From contig DXZA01000050.1 in NCBI GenBank assembly GCA_019415525.1, positions 1 to 64,000 on the forward strand: 64,000 nucleotides of DNA. The letters run 5' to 3'. The stretch's first letter is position 1. Each line of letters opens with the position of its first letter. This document shows positions 27,367-35,868 of the stretch, piece after piece. This DNA comes from Tyzzerella sp. Lineage in GTDB: Bacteria > Bacillota > Clostridia > Lachnospirales > Anaerotignaceae. Under the pieces are notes generated by a model, which saw only the letters and a program-made list of their open reading frames with translations, ran no database searches and was not told the DNA's origin. A program made the position numbers and the translations under genes.

Positions 27367-27513
27367 ATGTTTGAAATTATTTTTATAATATTATGCATTA
27401 TATTTGGATATATAGCATATAAATATGCAGGATTTTCAAGAAGTGACGGAAGTCCATTATGTAGAAAAAACTGTGATAAATGCTCTATTAAGTGTCATAT
27501 ATTAAAAAAATAA
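27367..27513 (+). CDS. 48-residue Cys-rich single-pass membrane peptide
   Basis: Short open frame between polA and the aroE-aroK gene. Residues 3-19 form a hydrophobic membrane segment (IIFIILCIIFGYIAYKY), followed by a short polar stretch and four cysteines in the pattern C-x3-C-x2-C-x3-C near the Lys-rich C-terminus (CRKNCDKCSIKC). Size, orientation and Cys cluster recall the small FeoB-associated Cys-rich membrane proteins, but it is not next to feoB here. The ribosome site is weak, and coding status rests on the coherent protein pattern. Confidence 0.6.
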   Translation: MFEIIFIILCIIFGYIAYKYAGFSRSDGSPLCRKNCDKCSIKCHILKK

Positions 27514-27585
27514 ATATAAATTACTGTTGCATTTTTATTAAATACAATATATCATTTTATAAAAAGCGTAAAGAAGGTAATATAT

Positions 27586-28839
27586 ATGGAATATGGTTTA
27601 ATAGGTGAAAAATTAACTTATAGTTTCTCAAAAATAATACACGAACAAATTGCTGATTATACATACGACCTTTGTCCTCTTTCAAAGGAAGAATTTAAAA
27701 ATTTTATGGAAAAAGCTGATTTTAAAGCAATAAATGTTACAATACCATATAAACAAGATGTAATTCCTTATCTTTATGATATGGACGAAAAAGCAAAAAG
27801 CATAGGTGCTGTAAATACAATAGTAAATAAAGACGGCAAACTTTATGGATATAATACAGATTTTTATGGATTTTTATATCAGGTACAGCATAATAATGTT
27901 GATATAAAAGACAAAAAAGTGCTTGTTCTTGGCAACGGTGGTGCATCAAAAGCAATTATTGCTGTTTTAAAACATCTTTGTGCAAGAGAAATTTATATTG
28001 TATATTATAAAGAAAACCCTAATACAATATCATATGAAGAATGTTATGAAAAACATAGTGATGCTGACGTTATAGTAAACACTACTCCAATGGGTATGCT
28101 TTCAAAAGAAAATAAAAGCCCTATTAACCTTAATAAATTTAATAATTTAAGTGCTGTTTTGGATATTATATATAATCCATTAAAAACAAAACTTCTTCTT
28201 TGGGCAGAAAGAAAAGGTATAAAAGCAGTTAATGGACTTGAAATGCTTGTTGCACAGGCAAAATATGCTGTTGAATATTTTATTGAAAAAGATATAAACA
28301 ACTCTGTAATTGATAAAATATCAAAAGAAATTTCATTTGATAAATCAAACCTTGTTTTAATAGGTATGCCAAGTGCCGGAAAAACAACAATAGGTAAAAT
28401 GTGTGCAAAAAAACTTAACAAAGAATTTATTGACCTTGATGATGCCATTGTTGAAAAAATAGGAATGGAAATATCAGAATATTTTAAACTTTATGGAGAA
28501 GAAAAGTTTAGAGAAGTCGAAAAAGAAGTATGTGCAGAATATGGACAGCATACAGGAATGGTTATTGCAACAGGCGGTGGAGCAATTAAAAATGATATAA
28601 ATATGGAAAATCTTAAAGCAAACGGAGTTATTGCTTTTATAGAAAGAGATATTGAATGTCTTTCTGTTGACCCAACTAGACCTCTTTCAAAAAGTATAGA
28701 TGCACTTAAGAAAATGTATGAAGAAAGACTTCCACTTTATCTTAAATATGCTGATATTACAGTATATAATAAAAATAATATGAAACAATGTGGCGAAACT
28801 CTTATAAGTGAATACAAATTACATATGAATATAGAATAA
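27586..28839 (+). CDS. Fused shikimate dehydrogenase / shikimate kinase
   Basis: 417 residues holding two consecutive chorismate-pathway enzymes. Residues 1-250 are AroE-like: YSFSKIIHEQ substrate loop, NVTIPYKQDV with the catalytic Lys, NTDFYGF, and the NADP fold LGNGGASKAIIA. Residues 253-417 are AroK-like: P-loop GMPSAGKTT near 260, DLDDAIVEKIG with the Mg/shikimate Asp, ATGGGAI, and DPTRPLS. Both active-site sets look complete, so 3-dehydroshikimate may go to shikimate 3-phosphate on one chain. AAGAAGG precedes ATG. aroQ, the preceding pathway step, lies 0.8 kb away on the other strand. Confidence 0.93.
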   Translation: MEYGLIGEKLTYSFSKIIHEQIADYTYDLCPLSKEEFKNFMEKADFKAINVTIPYKQDVIPYLYDMDEKAKSIGAVNTIVNKDGKLYGYNTDFYGFLYQVQHNNVDIKDKKVLVLGNGGASKAIIAVLKHLCAREIYIVYYKENPNTISYEECYEKHSDADVIVNTTPMGMLSKENKSPINLNKFNNLSAVLDIIYNPLKTKLLLWAERKGIKAVNGLEMLVAQAKYAVEYFIEKDINNSVIDKISKEISFDKSNLVLIGMPSAGKTTIGKMCAKKLNKEFIDLDDAIVEKIGMEISEYFKLYGEEKFREVEKEVCAEYGQHTGMVIATGGGAIKNDINMENLKANGVIAFIERDIECLSVDPTRPLSKSIDALKKMYEERLPLYLKYADITVYNKNNMKQCGETLISEYKLHMNIE

Positions 28840-28843
28840 AAAT

Positions 28844-28875
28844 AAAAATCCGGACTTTTGTTCGGATTTTTATTT
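28844..28875 (+). terminator. Terminator of aroE-aroK
   Basis: Stem AAAAATCCG/CGGATTTTT with a 10-base loop and a T-rich tail just after the stop codon. Confidence 0.85.
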
Positions 28876-28961
28876 TAAGAAAAATTTAAATTTTTATAAA
28901 CCTTATCTTTATAATTATATAGTAAAATATAGCAAATAATATTAATAAAGGAGGTTTTTTA

Positions 28962-29582
28962 ATGATACTTTTAAGAACAGTAAGAATGATTTTTCATGTA
29001 GTTTTACCCTATATAATAATATTTTTATCACTTCAACCTTTGTTAAATACATCAAAAAAACATGGTACTCCAATAGAGCACAGAACCGGAATTATATTAT
29101 TTTCATTTTTTATGATTACTGTATTTAACATAACAGGCATACCAGATATTACAAATATATATTATAATCCTACTATTAACTTAAAATTATTTAAGTACAT
29201 AACTACAAATTTTATAGAATACTTTTTAAATGTTATAATGTTTATACCTTTTGGATTTTTTATAGGTTCTCTTTGGAAAAAATCTGGAAACTTAGCAACT
29301 GTTTTAGTTTATAGTATACTTTTTTCATTATTTATAGAATGTTTCCAACTTTTTGACAATAGAATTACTGATATAAATGATATTATAACAAACTCAACAG
29401 GAGCAATAATAGGATACTTTATAGCTAAAAAATGTAAAGATATTTTCCCAAATACAACATATGAAATGTGTGTTTCAGAAACTGGAAATACTCTTTTCTT
29501 AAAAACAGAATTTTTAATGTTTGTATGTATTTGTTGGGTTTCATATTTTGCATTAATTCCTTTAATAAAAATATTTATATAA
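28962..29582 (+). CDS. VanZ-like membrane protein
   Basis: 206 residues with about five hydrophobic segments. The VanZ-family pattern is seen: NVIMFIPFGFFIGSLW, SLFIECFQLF, DINDIITNSTGAIIGYFI. VanZ-like proteins are linked to low-level teicoplanin resistance in some hosts, but most family members have no known role, and no vanHAX-type gene is near. AAGGAGG precedes ATG. It is a single-gene unit with its own terminator. Confidence 0.88.
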   Translation: MILLRTVRMIFHVVLPYIIIFLSLQPLLNTSKKHGTPIEHRTGIILFSFFMITVFNITGIPDITNIYYNPTINLKLFKYITTNFIEYFLNVIMFIPFGFFIGSLWKKSGNLATVLVYSILFSLFIECFQLFDNRITDINDIITNSTGAIIGYFIAKKCKDIFPNTTYEMCVSETGNTLFLKTEFLMFVCICWVSYFALIPLIKIFI

Positions 29583-29609
29583 AAAAGAGGGTTTTTATAC
29601 CCTCTTTTA
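29583..29609. terminator. Bidirectional terminator
   Basis: Stem AAAAGAGGG/CCCTCTTTT between the convergent vanZ-like gene and aroQ. It overlaps the aroQ stop codon. Confidence 0.85.
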
Positions 29610-30050
29610 TTTATTTTCTTTATAATTTTCAAGTGCCATAAGAGCCATTATATAACCATATTCACCGAAACCACAAATCTGACCTATACACGCCGGAGCA
29701 GTTCTTGATATATGTCTAAATTCTTCACGAGCGTGAACATTTGAAAGATGTACTTCAACAGTTGGTATACCTGTATTACCTTTTATTGCATCATGTATAG
29801 CATAGCTATAATGAGTATATGCACCAGGGTTTATAATAACACCTTCATAATTTTCAAAATATGCAGTTTGAAGAAAATCAATAATTTTTCCTTCACTATT
29901 ACTTTGAAGAAGAGTTACACTATGACCTCTTTTTTCAAATTCTTCTTTTATATAATTACAAATATCTTCAAAATTTTTTGTACCATATATACCTTTTTCT
30001 CTTACCCCTACCATATTAAGGTTTGGGCCATTTATAACCATAATTTTCAT
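29607..30050 (-). CDS. aroQ: 3-dehydroquinate dehydratase, type II
   Basis: 147 residues, standard for the dodecameric type II enzyme that makes 3-dehydroshikimate. NGPNLNMVGVREKGIYG carries the catalytic Tyr and the Arg loop, QSNSEG and INPGAYTHYSYAI the substrate site, and EVHLSNVHAREEFRH the catalytic His. The ribosome site is unusually G-rich (AAGGGGG) and directly abuts the T-run of a hairpin terminator, which suggests attenuated read-through from the cyclophilin gene. Confidence 0.96.
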   Translation of the reverse strand: MKIMVINGPNLNMVGVREKGIYGTKNFEDICNYIKEEFEKRGHSVTLLQSNSEGKIIDFLQTAYFENYEGVIINPGAYTHYSYAIHDAIKGNTGIPTVEVHLSNVHAREEFRHISRTAPACIGQICGFGEYGYIMALMALENYKENK

Positions 30051-30063
30051 TTATATTCCCCCT

Positions 30064-30093
30064 TAAAAATAAGGGTGTCGTTAATCGACACCC
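30064..30093 (-). terminator. Terminator hairpin directly before aroQ
   Basis: Perfect 8-bp stem GGGTGTCG/CGACACCC (30073-30080 with 30086-30093), 5-base loop, then TTATTTTT on the minus strand. It ends about 14 bases before the aroQ ATG, touching the ribosome site. Confidence 0.8.
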
Positions 30094-30113
30094 ATTTTAT
30101 TATTTTACCATTT

Positions 30114-30635
30114 TTAGCATTTTATTGGTTCTGGATATTCTTCACCAAAAAGCTCAACTGTAACTTTTTTCATAGTCTGTGGAACAACAGGTCTATCACC
30201 AAATGTTGTCTGTGTTTCAGCAATTTTATTTACATTTTCTAAACCTTCAATAACTTTTCCAAAAGCAGCATATGCACCATCAAGATGTGGTGAATTTTCG
30301 TGCATTATAAAGAACTGTGAACCTGCTGAGTTTGGCATCATTGTACGAGCCATTGATATAACACCAGCTTCATGTTTAAGGTCATTTTTAAAGCCATTCT
30401 GTGAGAATTCACCTTTTATTGAATATCCAGGGCCACCCATACCTGTTCCATCTGGACAACCGCCCTGTATCATAAATCCTCTAATTACTCTGTGGAATAT
30501 AATTCCGTCATAATAACCTTTTTTTACAAGTGAAATAAAGTTATTTACAGTATTTGGAGCAACTTCAGGATATAATTCAACCTTTATAATATCTCCATTT
30601 TCCATTTCTATTGTTACAACTGGATTTTTAGCCAA
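30114..30635 (-). CDS. ppiB: Peptidyl-prolyl cis-trans isomerase, cyclophilin type
   Basis: 173 residues. Cytosolic prolyl isomerase with the family motifs YYDGIIFHRVIRGFMIQGGCP, GEFSQNGFKNDLKHE, SQFFIMHENSPHLDG and FGKVIEG. The best start is TTG at 30633-30635, which gives the usual MAKNPVVTIEMENG opening and places it 10 bases from AAAGGA; a TTG three codons earlier is too close to that site. No signal peptide. Confidence 0.92.
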   Translation of the reverse strand: MAKNPVVTIEMENGDIIKVELYPEVAPNTVNNFISLVKKGYYDGIIFHRVIRGFMIQGGCPDGTGMGGPGYSIKGEFSQNGFKNDLKHEAGVISMARTMMPNSAGSQFFIMHENSPHLDGAYAAFGKVIEGLENVNKIAETQTTFGDRPVVPQTMKKVTVELFGEEYPEPIKC

Positions 30636-30687
30636 AATAATCAATTCCTTTCAAAAGTGTATTTCAAAAAATATTATATACCAAGGC

Positions 30688-31506
30688 TTATTCACTGTAA
30701 AGTGTAGTTACTGTAATTTCCGGTCTATTAAACACTCTAAATGGGAAAACACTGTTTCCAAGTCCTCTACTTATTACCATAGCCGAATTATCAAAATATC
30801 TTATACCACTTGTATATTTAGGCAAAATACCTTGATTTGGTGCAAAAAGACCATCTGTGAAAGGAGGTCTTATTTGACCTCCGTGGGCGTGACCTGTAAA
30901 TGATAAATCAACACCTTTTTCATCATAAACTTCATAAAGTTCCGGTCTATGAGAAAGAAGTATTTTAAAATACTCACTATTTTCATTACACATATTTTCC
31001 AATATACTATCAAAATTATAATTCATTCTTATATCTTTAATACCCATAATTGCAATTTTACTATTATTTTTTTCTAAATATTCATAGGTATTTTCAAGTA
31101 TATGTACTCCTCTTTCCAAAAGACCTTCTATAAGTTCATCATATTTTCCGGAATGATTTTCGTGATTTCCGGAAACATAGTAAACAGGAGCAATTTTTAC
31201 TGCCTCGTCAATAAAAGCATATGCATTTTCAATGTTTGTCCTATTTCCATCAATAAGGTCACCTGTTATTACTATAATATCACCATTAGCACTTTTAACC
31301 TTATTTATAAGGCTACTTTGATTTTTATAAAACATTTTATTTTGTAAATCAGAAACCTGAACTATTTTAAAACCATTAAAATCATAAGGAACTTTTTCAT
31401 TACTGTATTTATAATTTGTAATCACAATATGATTATCTTGCCAATACAAAAATACAGAAAGTGCAATTACACCACCAATAAGTATTTTAAAAAATTTCTT
31501 TTTCAT
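30688..31506 (-). CDS. Membrane-anchored calcineurin-like metallophosphoesterase
   Basis: 272 residues. One N-terminal membrane segment (about 6-22) and then an extracellular phosphoesterase domain with the metal motifs VSDLQN, GDLIDGN, SGNHENH, LLSHRPE and GHAHGGQIRPP. The layout matches YkuE/YaeI-type phosphodiesterases, some of which process UDP-linked lipids, though the substrate is not shown here. GGGAGG precedes ATG. Confidence 0.9.
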   Translation of the reverse strand: MKKKFFKILIGGVIALSVFLYWQDNHIVITNYKYSNEKVPYDFNGFKIVQVSDLQNKMFYKNQSSLINKVKSANGDIIVITGDLIDGNRTNIENAYAFIDEAVKIAPVYYVSGNHENHSGKYDELIEGLLERGVHILENTYEYLEKNNSKIAIMGIKDIRMNYNFDSILENMCNENSEYFKILLSHRPELYEVYDEKGVDLSFTGHAHGGQIRPPFTDGLFAPNQGILPKYTSGIRYFDNSAMVISRGLGNSVFPFRVFNRPEITVTTLYSE

Positions 31507-31598
31507 TATAACACCTCCCTATTTATCATTATAAAATTTTTTACTCTATTTTTGTAAATTTTCATAAAATTTTAATATTTATTTTATTATAATATAAG

Positions 31599-31626
31599 AA
31601 ATCCCATATATTTATATGGGATTTTT
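31599..31626. terminator. Hairpin at the end of the PadR cassette
   Basis: Arms AAATCCCATATA/TATATGGGATTT with T-rich flanks, just past the stop of the 31646-32341 gene. The minus-strand T-run is short, so termination strength is uncertain. Confidence 0.6.
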
Positions 31627-31645
31627 ATATCATTACTCAATAATA

Positions 31646-32341
31646 TTAATATAATGCATCTTCTATGACTGTTCTAAGACCATCTATTTCTCCTCTAACA
31701 TTTGCAATTTCATTATACATTTCTTCTCTTAATGCATTTACATCATTTTGCATACCTATTGCTTCTTCTCTTGCTATTTCTTCTTGCATTTTCAATCTTT
31801 CGGCTTCTATCTGAGCCTCAATATCTGCTTTATTTGCAAAATCTATGCCTCTATCAATTAAATCATAATATGTTAAATAATTTCCTTTTGTTTCAATTTC
31901 AATATTTTCAGGTATATATATAATAATATCAGGTATATATATCAAATCATTTATAATTTCTTTTTTAATATTTTCAGGAGAAAATGAACCTTCTTCTATT
32001 ATATAATTTCTATAAACATTAAGTTTTGCCACATTTTCACTTTCTGTAATATCAGCTTTTATATCTGAAACTGCATTTGAACTATATCCACTATTAAAAA
32101 CTTCAACATAAAACTTACCATTTGTTGACTGTTTGACTTTTGTAACACAATAATCTTCTATATTTATAACAGCTTTTGTTATATTTGTTGATGCTTCTTT
32201 TGTTTCATATGATATTTTTACATTATTTAATTCAGCAATAATACCTTTTACGGCAAAAGGAGTACTTACAACAACTCCTATAAAACAAATCAACATTATT
32301 ATTGAAACATATATTGATATTTTCTTAAAAACTTTAAGCAT
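31646..32341 (-). CDS. Membrane-anchored envelope protein with coiled-coil tail
   Basis: 231 residues, family not firmly recognised. One membrane segment (about 9-31) is followed by an extracellular beta-rich region resembling DUF4097-type domains, then a highly charged helix from about 165 (EAQIEAERLKMQEEIAREEA) predicted as coiled coil to the C-terminus. It overlaps the HAAS-domain gene by 8 bases, so it is co-translated. PadR-DUF1700-DUF4097 trios are common envelope-stress-like cassettes in Firmicutes; the role is unknown. Confidence 0.72.
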   Translation of the reverse strand: MLKVFKKISIYVSIIMLICFIGVVVSTPFAVKGIIAELNNVKISYETKEASTNITKAVINIEDYCVTKVKQSTNGKFYVEVFNSGYSSNAVSDIKADITESENVAKLNVYRNYIIEEGSFSPENIKKEIINDLIYIPDIIIYIPENIEIETKGNYLTYYDLIDRGIDFANKADIEAQIEAERLKMQEEIAREEAIGMQNDVNALREEMYNEIANVRGEIDGLRTVIEDALY

Positions 32342-33026
32342 TTAAAACACCACCTTTATTTCTAAAAAATAAATTAAAACCTTTAATAAAATATTCTATG
32401 CTATATTTAACTATCAATACAAATAACATAATCAAAAGTATACCTAAACAGAATATAAATATTGAACCAAAAATACCTGCAATAATAGCAAATACTGTTA
32501 TAAATCCTATCATTGATAAACTAAATATAAAGCCTAAAATTCCTCCACCAATACAAACAACTATGCCTAAACCTATTGTACCAAGTAATGTAAATAAAAA
32601 ACCTAATGCAAAAAAGCATATCATTAAAAATACAATACATTTTGCAAATTTGAATAATAAATCTATTATTGAACTAAAAATACCTTTATTTTCATTTTGT
32701 TTATATGTTGTATCAGAACTTTTATTTTTTGTAATAAATTCTGCTTTTTCTTTTATATTATTTATTACAGATGATGTTGTTTCTTTTATTTTTTCAATAT
32801 CCTCATTATGTTTTTTTCTCATTTCCTCTTGTATTTCTTCAGTAAATTGTGAAGCTATAACCTCAGGGTCACCAAGTTTTGCTGATATTTCTATATCAGA
32901 TTTATTTTGACGTCTTCCGTCCTCAAAATATTCATTATAATCCATAAGTATATCTTTTATTTCTTCCTTTGAAAGATATTTTTTAAGATGTTGTTCAAGT
33001 TTCTGAAGATATTCCTCTTTATTCAT
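32334..33026 (-). CDS. HAAS-domain (DUF1700) membrane protein
   Basis: 230 residues. The N-terminal HAAS signature is clear: EYLQKLEQHLKKYLSKEEIKDILMDYNEYFEDG and IAAKLGDP-like ISAKLGDPEVIA. A charged linker follows, then about four membrane segments with many Gly and Ile residues. Such proteins are nearly always encoded directly after a PadR regulator and are thought to act with it. AGGAGG precedes ATG. Confidence 0.9.
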   Translation of the reverse strand: MNKEEYLQKLEQHLKKYLSKEEIKDILMDYNEYFEDGRRQNKSDIEISAKLGDPEVIASQFTEEIQEEMRKKHNEDIEKIKETTSSVINNIKEKAEFITKNKSSDTTYKQNENKGIFSSIIDLLFKFAKCIVFLMICFFALGFLFTLLGTIGLGIVVCIGGGILGFIFSLSMIGFITVFAIIAGIFGSIFIFCLGILLIMLFVLIVKYSIEYFIKGFNLFFRNKGGVLNA

Positions 33027-33045
33027 ATCTTTTTACCTCCTGTAT

Positions 33046-33360
33046 TTAATCTGTAGAATTAAGAATATCGTTTACCATTTTTGAAAAATCAAGCCAATCT
33101 GCCTTTATAGAGTTTAAATACCCCTGACCTTTTTCTGTTATATGATAATATTTTCTTGCAGGACCTATTGTACTTTCTTTTAAATATGTAACAAAATACT
33201 CCTCTGTTGTAAGTCGTCTTAATATTGGATATATAGTACCTTCATTTATTTCCATATATGATGCTATATTCTGTACTATTTCATATCCATACATATCTTT
33301 TTTTGCTATGAGGGCAAGTACACACATTTCTATAATACCTTTTCTAAACTGAGTATTCAT
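33046..33360 (-). CDS. PadR-family transcription regulator
   Basis: 104 residues, short PadR subfamily: winged helix with LALIAKKDMYGYEIVQNI, NEGTIYPILRRLTTEEY and ARKYYHITEKG, and a short dimer helix. Start set at 33360; the longer frame from 33378 would translate the ribosome site itself, a run of eight G (33365-33372). It probably represses its own operon, which includes the two membrane proteins downstream. Confidence 0.92.
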   Translation of the reverse strand: MNTQFRKGIIEMCVLALIAKKDMYGYEIVQNIASYMEINEGTIYPILRRLTTEEYFVTYLKESTIGPARKYYHITEKGQGYLNSIKADWLDFSKMVNDILNSTD

Positions 33361-33457
33361 ATTTCCCCCCCCTTTCATACTGATTATAACACACTACTTT
33401 GTATTACACAATACTAAACATACACAGGTATTAAATTTTAATAAGTTCTTAAGAATT

Positions 33458-33487
33458 AAAAAAGCTGACAGCAAATATACTGTCAGC
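33458..33487 (-). terminator. Terminator of the oxoacid oxidoreductase operon
   Basis: Perfect 8-bp stem GCTGACAG/CTGTCAGC with an 8-base loop and six T on the minus strand after the stop at 33495. Confidence 0.9.
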
Positions 33488-33494
33488 ATTAAAT

Positions 33495-34049
33495 TTATTT
33501 ATATTGTGATTTAGCACACTCCATACCTTTTTCAATAGCTTCTTTATTTATAGGTATAAATTTTGCTTTGTTTTCACCAAAAACCTTTGTAAATGCATCA
33601 ATTATAGATTTTTCTAAAACAGTTTTTTCTGATTCAATCAATGCACCAATAAGAATAATATTTAAAAGATTTGGATTTCCAAGTTCTTTTGCAATTTCAT
33701 TTGCAGGAACATATATAACTTTTACATCATCTCTTTCAACCTTTTTATTTATAAGACTTGAATTTATTATTATTGTACCACCGGATTTTACAATATTAAC
33801 AAATTTATCAAAGGAAGGTAAATTCATTACAATAGCAGCTGTTGCATTTTCAGTAATTACAGGAGAACCAATAGGCTCATTAGAAACAACAACAGCACAA
33901 TTTGCTGTACCGCCACGCATTTCCGGACCATAAGAAGGACACCAAGAAACCTCTTTTCCTTCAAGCATTCCAGCATATGCGAGAAGTTTTCCGGCACTCA
34001 AAACTCCTTGACCACCAAAGCCTGCAAAACAAATTTTTTGAGTTTCCAT
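33495..34049 (-). CDS. korC: 2-oxoacid:ferredoxin oxidoreductase, gamma subunit
   Basis: 184 residues with the opening CFAGFGGQGVLSAGKLLA and ATAAIVMNLPSFDKF, typical of the gamma domain that contacts CoA and the other subunits. It is the last gene of a delta-alpha-beta-gamma set. The complex oxidises a 2-oxoacid to the acyl-CoA with reduction of ferredoxin. Whether the substrate is 2-oxoglutarate (Kor) or a branched-chain oxoacid (Vor) cannot be told. Confidence 0.9.
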   Translation of the reverse strand: METQKICFAGFGGQGVLSAGKLLAYAGMLEGKEVSWCPSYGPEMRGGTANCAVVVSNEPIGSPVITENATAAIVMNLPSFDKFVNIVKSGGTIIINSSLINKKVERDDVKVIYVPANEIAKELGNPNLLNIILIGALIESEKTVLEKSIIDAFTKVFGENKAKFIPINKEAIEKGMECAKSQYK

Positions 34050-34051
34050 AA

Positions 34052-34804
34052 CTATTTTCCCTCCTCTGTTGTTTCATCTTTATACACACCCAAAGGATAA
34101 TAAGGTATCATTTTTTCAGACACAAATTCCATAGCTTTTACAGGAGTAAGTCCCCAGTTTGTAGGACAGCTTGAAACTACTTCTATAAGTGCAAATCCCA
34201 AGCCTTTTTGTTGTACTTCAAAAGCTTTTCTTATAGCTTTTTTAGCTTTTATAACATTGGCAGGAGTATTGACAGAAACACGTTCAACATATTTTGTACC
34301 ATCAAGAGTTGAAATCATTTCACTTATTCTTATAGGATATCCTTGAATATTAACATCACGACCTAAAGGTGCAGTTGTGGCTTTCATACCTGGTATTGTT
34401 GTAGGTGCCATCTGACCTCCTGTCATACCATATATACCATTATTTATAAATATTGTTGTAATCTTTTCCCCTCTTGCAGCAGCGTGAACTATTTCTGCTG
34501 TACCTATAGAAGCAAGGTCACCATCACCTTGATATGTAAAAACAGTTTTATCTGGGTGTACTCTTTTAATGCCTGTTGCTGTTGCCGGTGCACGACCGTG
34601 AGCAGCCTGTATTGCATCAACATCAAAATAGTTTAATGCCAAAACAGCACAACCAACAGGTACAACAACTATTGTATCTTCAAGAAGGTTCATTTCTTCC
34701 AAAACTTCAGCAACAAGTCTATGAACAATACCGTGGGAACACCCTGGACAGTAGTGTGTTTTATTATCTGTTAAACCTTTTGTTTTTTGAAATACAACTG
34801 ACAT
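34052..34804 (-). CDS. korB: 2-oxoacid:ferredoxin oxidoreductase, beta (TPP-binding) subunit
   Basis: 250 residues. HYCPGCSHGIVHRL has the conserved CxxC, and GDGDLASIGTAEIVHAAARGEKITTIFINN is the thiamine diphosphate/Mg motif. GMTGGQMAPTT follows. The start overlaps the alpha-subunit stop as TAATG, so the two chains are translationally coupled. The gamma gene follows after 2 bases. Confidence 0.94.
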   Translation of the reverse strand: MSVVFQKTKGLTDNKTHYCPGCSHGIVHRLVAEVLEEMNLLEDTIVVVPVGCAVLALNYFDVDAIQAAHGRAPATATGIKRVHPDKTVFTYQGDGDLASIGTAEIVHAAARGEKITTIFINNGIYGMTGGQMAPTTIPGMKATTAPLGRDVNIQGYPIRISEMISTLDGTKYVERVSVNTPANVIKAKKAIRKAFEVQQKGLGFALIEVVSSCPTNWGLTPVKAMEFVSEKMIPYYPLGVYKDETTEEGK

Positions 34805-35856
34805 TATAAAGCACCTCCCATAATGGATTTGCCAAAATCAACAATTTCTTCAGAGCTTAAAATAATTCCTCCTGACCTTCCATAAAATACAACTTTATGA
34901 ACATCTTCACAGGCAAGTTTTACATCATCAACCATTTGCCCCATACTCATTTCTATATCCATATATTTTTTAATATGGTCACATTTAAAAGCTTCTTTTG
35001 GAAATGGCCAAAGGGTTTTTGGTCGTATAAGCCCCACTTTATAACCTTCATTTCTAAGTTTAACTACAGAGCTTTTAACTATACGAGCAGATGTACCATA
35101 TGCAACAAAAGCATATTCTGCATCTTCCATTAAATAATCTTCATACTGTGTTTCATTTTCTTCAATTTTTTTATATTTTTCAAAAAGCTCAATATTTTCT
35201 TTTTCCAATTCTAATGGGTCAAGGTCAAGATTTTTTGTAATATGTCTTTGTCCTTTGCCCTTTCCTATTAATGCCCAATCTTTTTTAGGTATTTCTCTAG
35301 TTTTTTTATTTGTAAATTCAACAGGCTCCATCATCTGACCTATAAGACCGTCTGCAAGTATAATTACAGGTGTTAAATAAATATCTGCAAGGTCAAAGGC
35401 TTCCATAACCATATCAACAGCCTCTTGTATAGAAGAAGGTGCTAAAACTATGTTATGATAATCACCATTACTTCCACCTTTTACACACATATGATAGTCA
35501 GCTTGACTTGGCTGTATTGTTCCAAGACCTGGGCCACCACGCATCATATTTACAATTACTGCCGGTCTATTTGCTTTTGTTATATAGCCTATTCCTTCTT
35601 GTTTAAGTGCAATACCTGGAGAAGATGAACTTGTCATAACTCTTGCACCAGCTGAAGCAGCACCATAAACCATATTTATTGCAGAAATTTCCGATTCAGA
35701 CTGTACAAATACGCCTCCAACCTTCGGAAGTTCTCTTGCCATATATTCTGGAAGTTCACTTTGAGGAGTTATAGGATAGCCGAAAAAGTATCTACAACCG
35801 GCTTCTATTGCAGCCTTTCCAACAGCTTCATTACCTTTCATCAATACTTTAGCCAT
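34804..35856 (-). CDS. korA: 2-oxoacid:ferredoxin oxidoreductase, alpha subunit
   Basis: 350 residues. The pyrimidine-binding and domain II parts are seen in MKGNEAVGKAAIEAGCRYFFGYPITPQSE, ARVMTSSSSPGIALKQEGIGY, RGGPGLGTIQPSQADY and the C-terminal VGLIRPKTLWPFP. It forms the active site with the beta subunit. It lies 12 bases after the ferredoxin-like delta gene, with a normal ribosome site. Confidence 0.94.
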   Translation of the reverse strand: MAKVLMKGNEAVGKAAIEAGCRYFFGYPITPQSELPEYMARELPKVGGVFVQSESEISAINMVYGAASAGARVMTSSSSPGIALKQEGIGYITKANRPAVIVNMMRGGPGLGTIQPSQADYHMCVKGGSNGDYHNIVLAPSSIQEAVDMVMEAFDLADIYLTPVIILADGLIGQMMEPVEFTNKKTREIPKKDWALIGKGKGQRHITKNLDLDPLELEKENIELFEKYKKIEENETQYEDYLMEDAEYAFVAYGTSARIVKSSVVKLRNEGYKVGLIRPKTLWPFPKEAFKCDHIKKYMDIEMSMGQMVDDVKLACEDVHKVVFYGRSGGIILSSEEIVDFGKSIMGGAL

Positions 35857-35868
35857 TTAAAACACCTC

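Noticed and set aside
28962..29582. Glycopeptide-resistance locus around the VanZ-like gene and ddl
   Set aside because: The ligase has ordinary D-Ala-D-Ala features, lies 8 kb away, and no vanHAX/vanRS genes are present.
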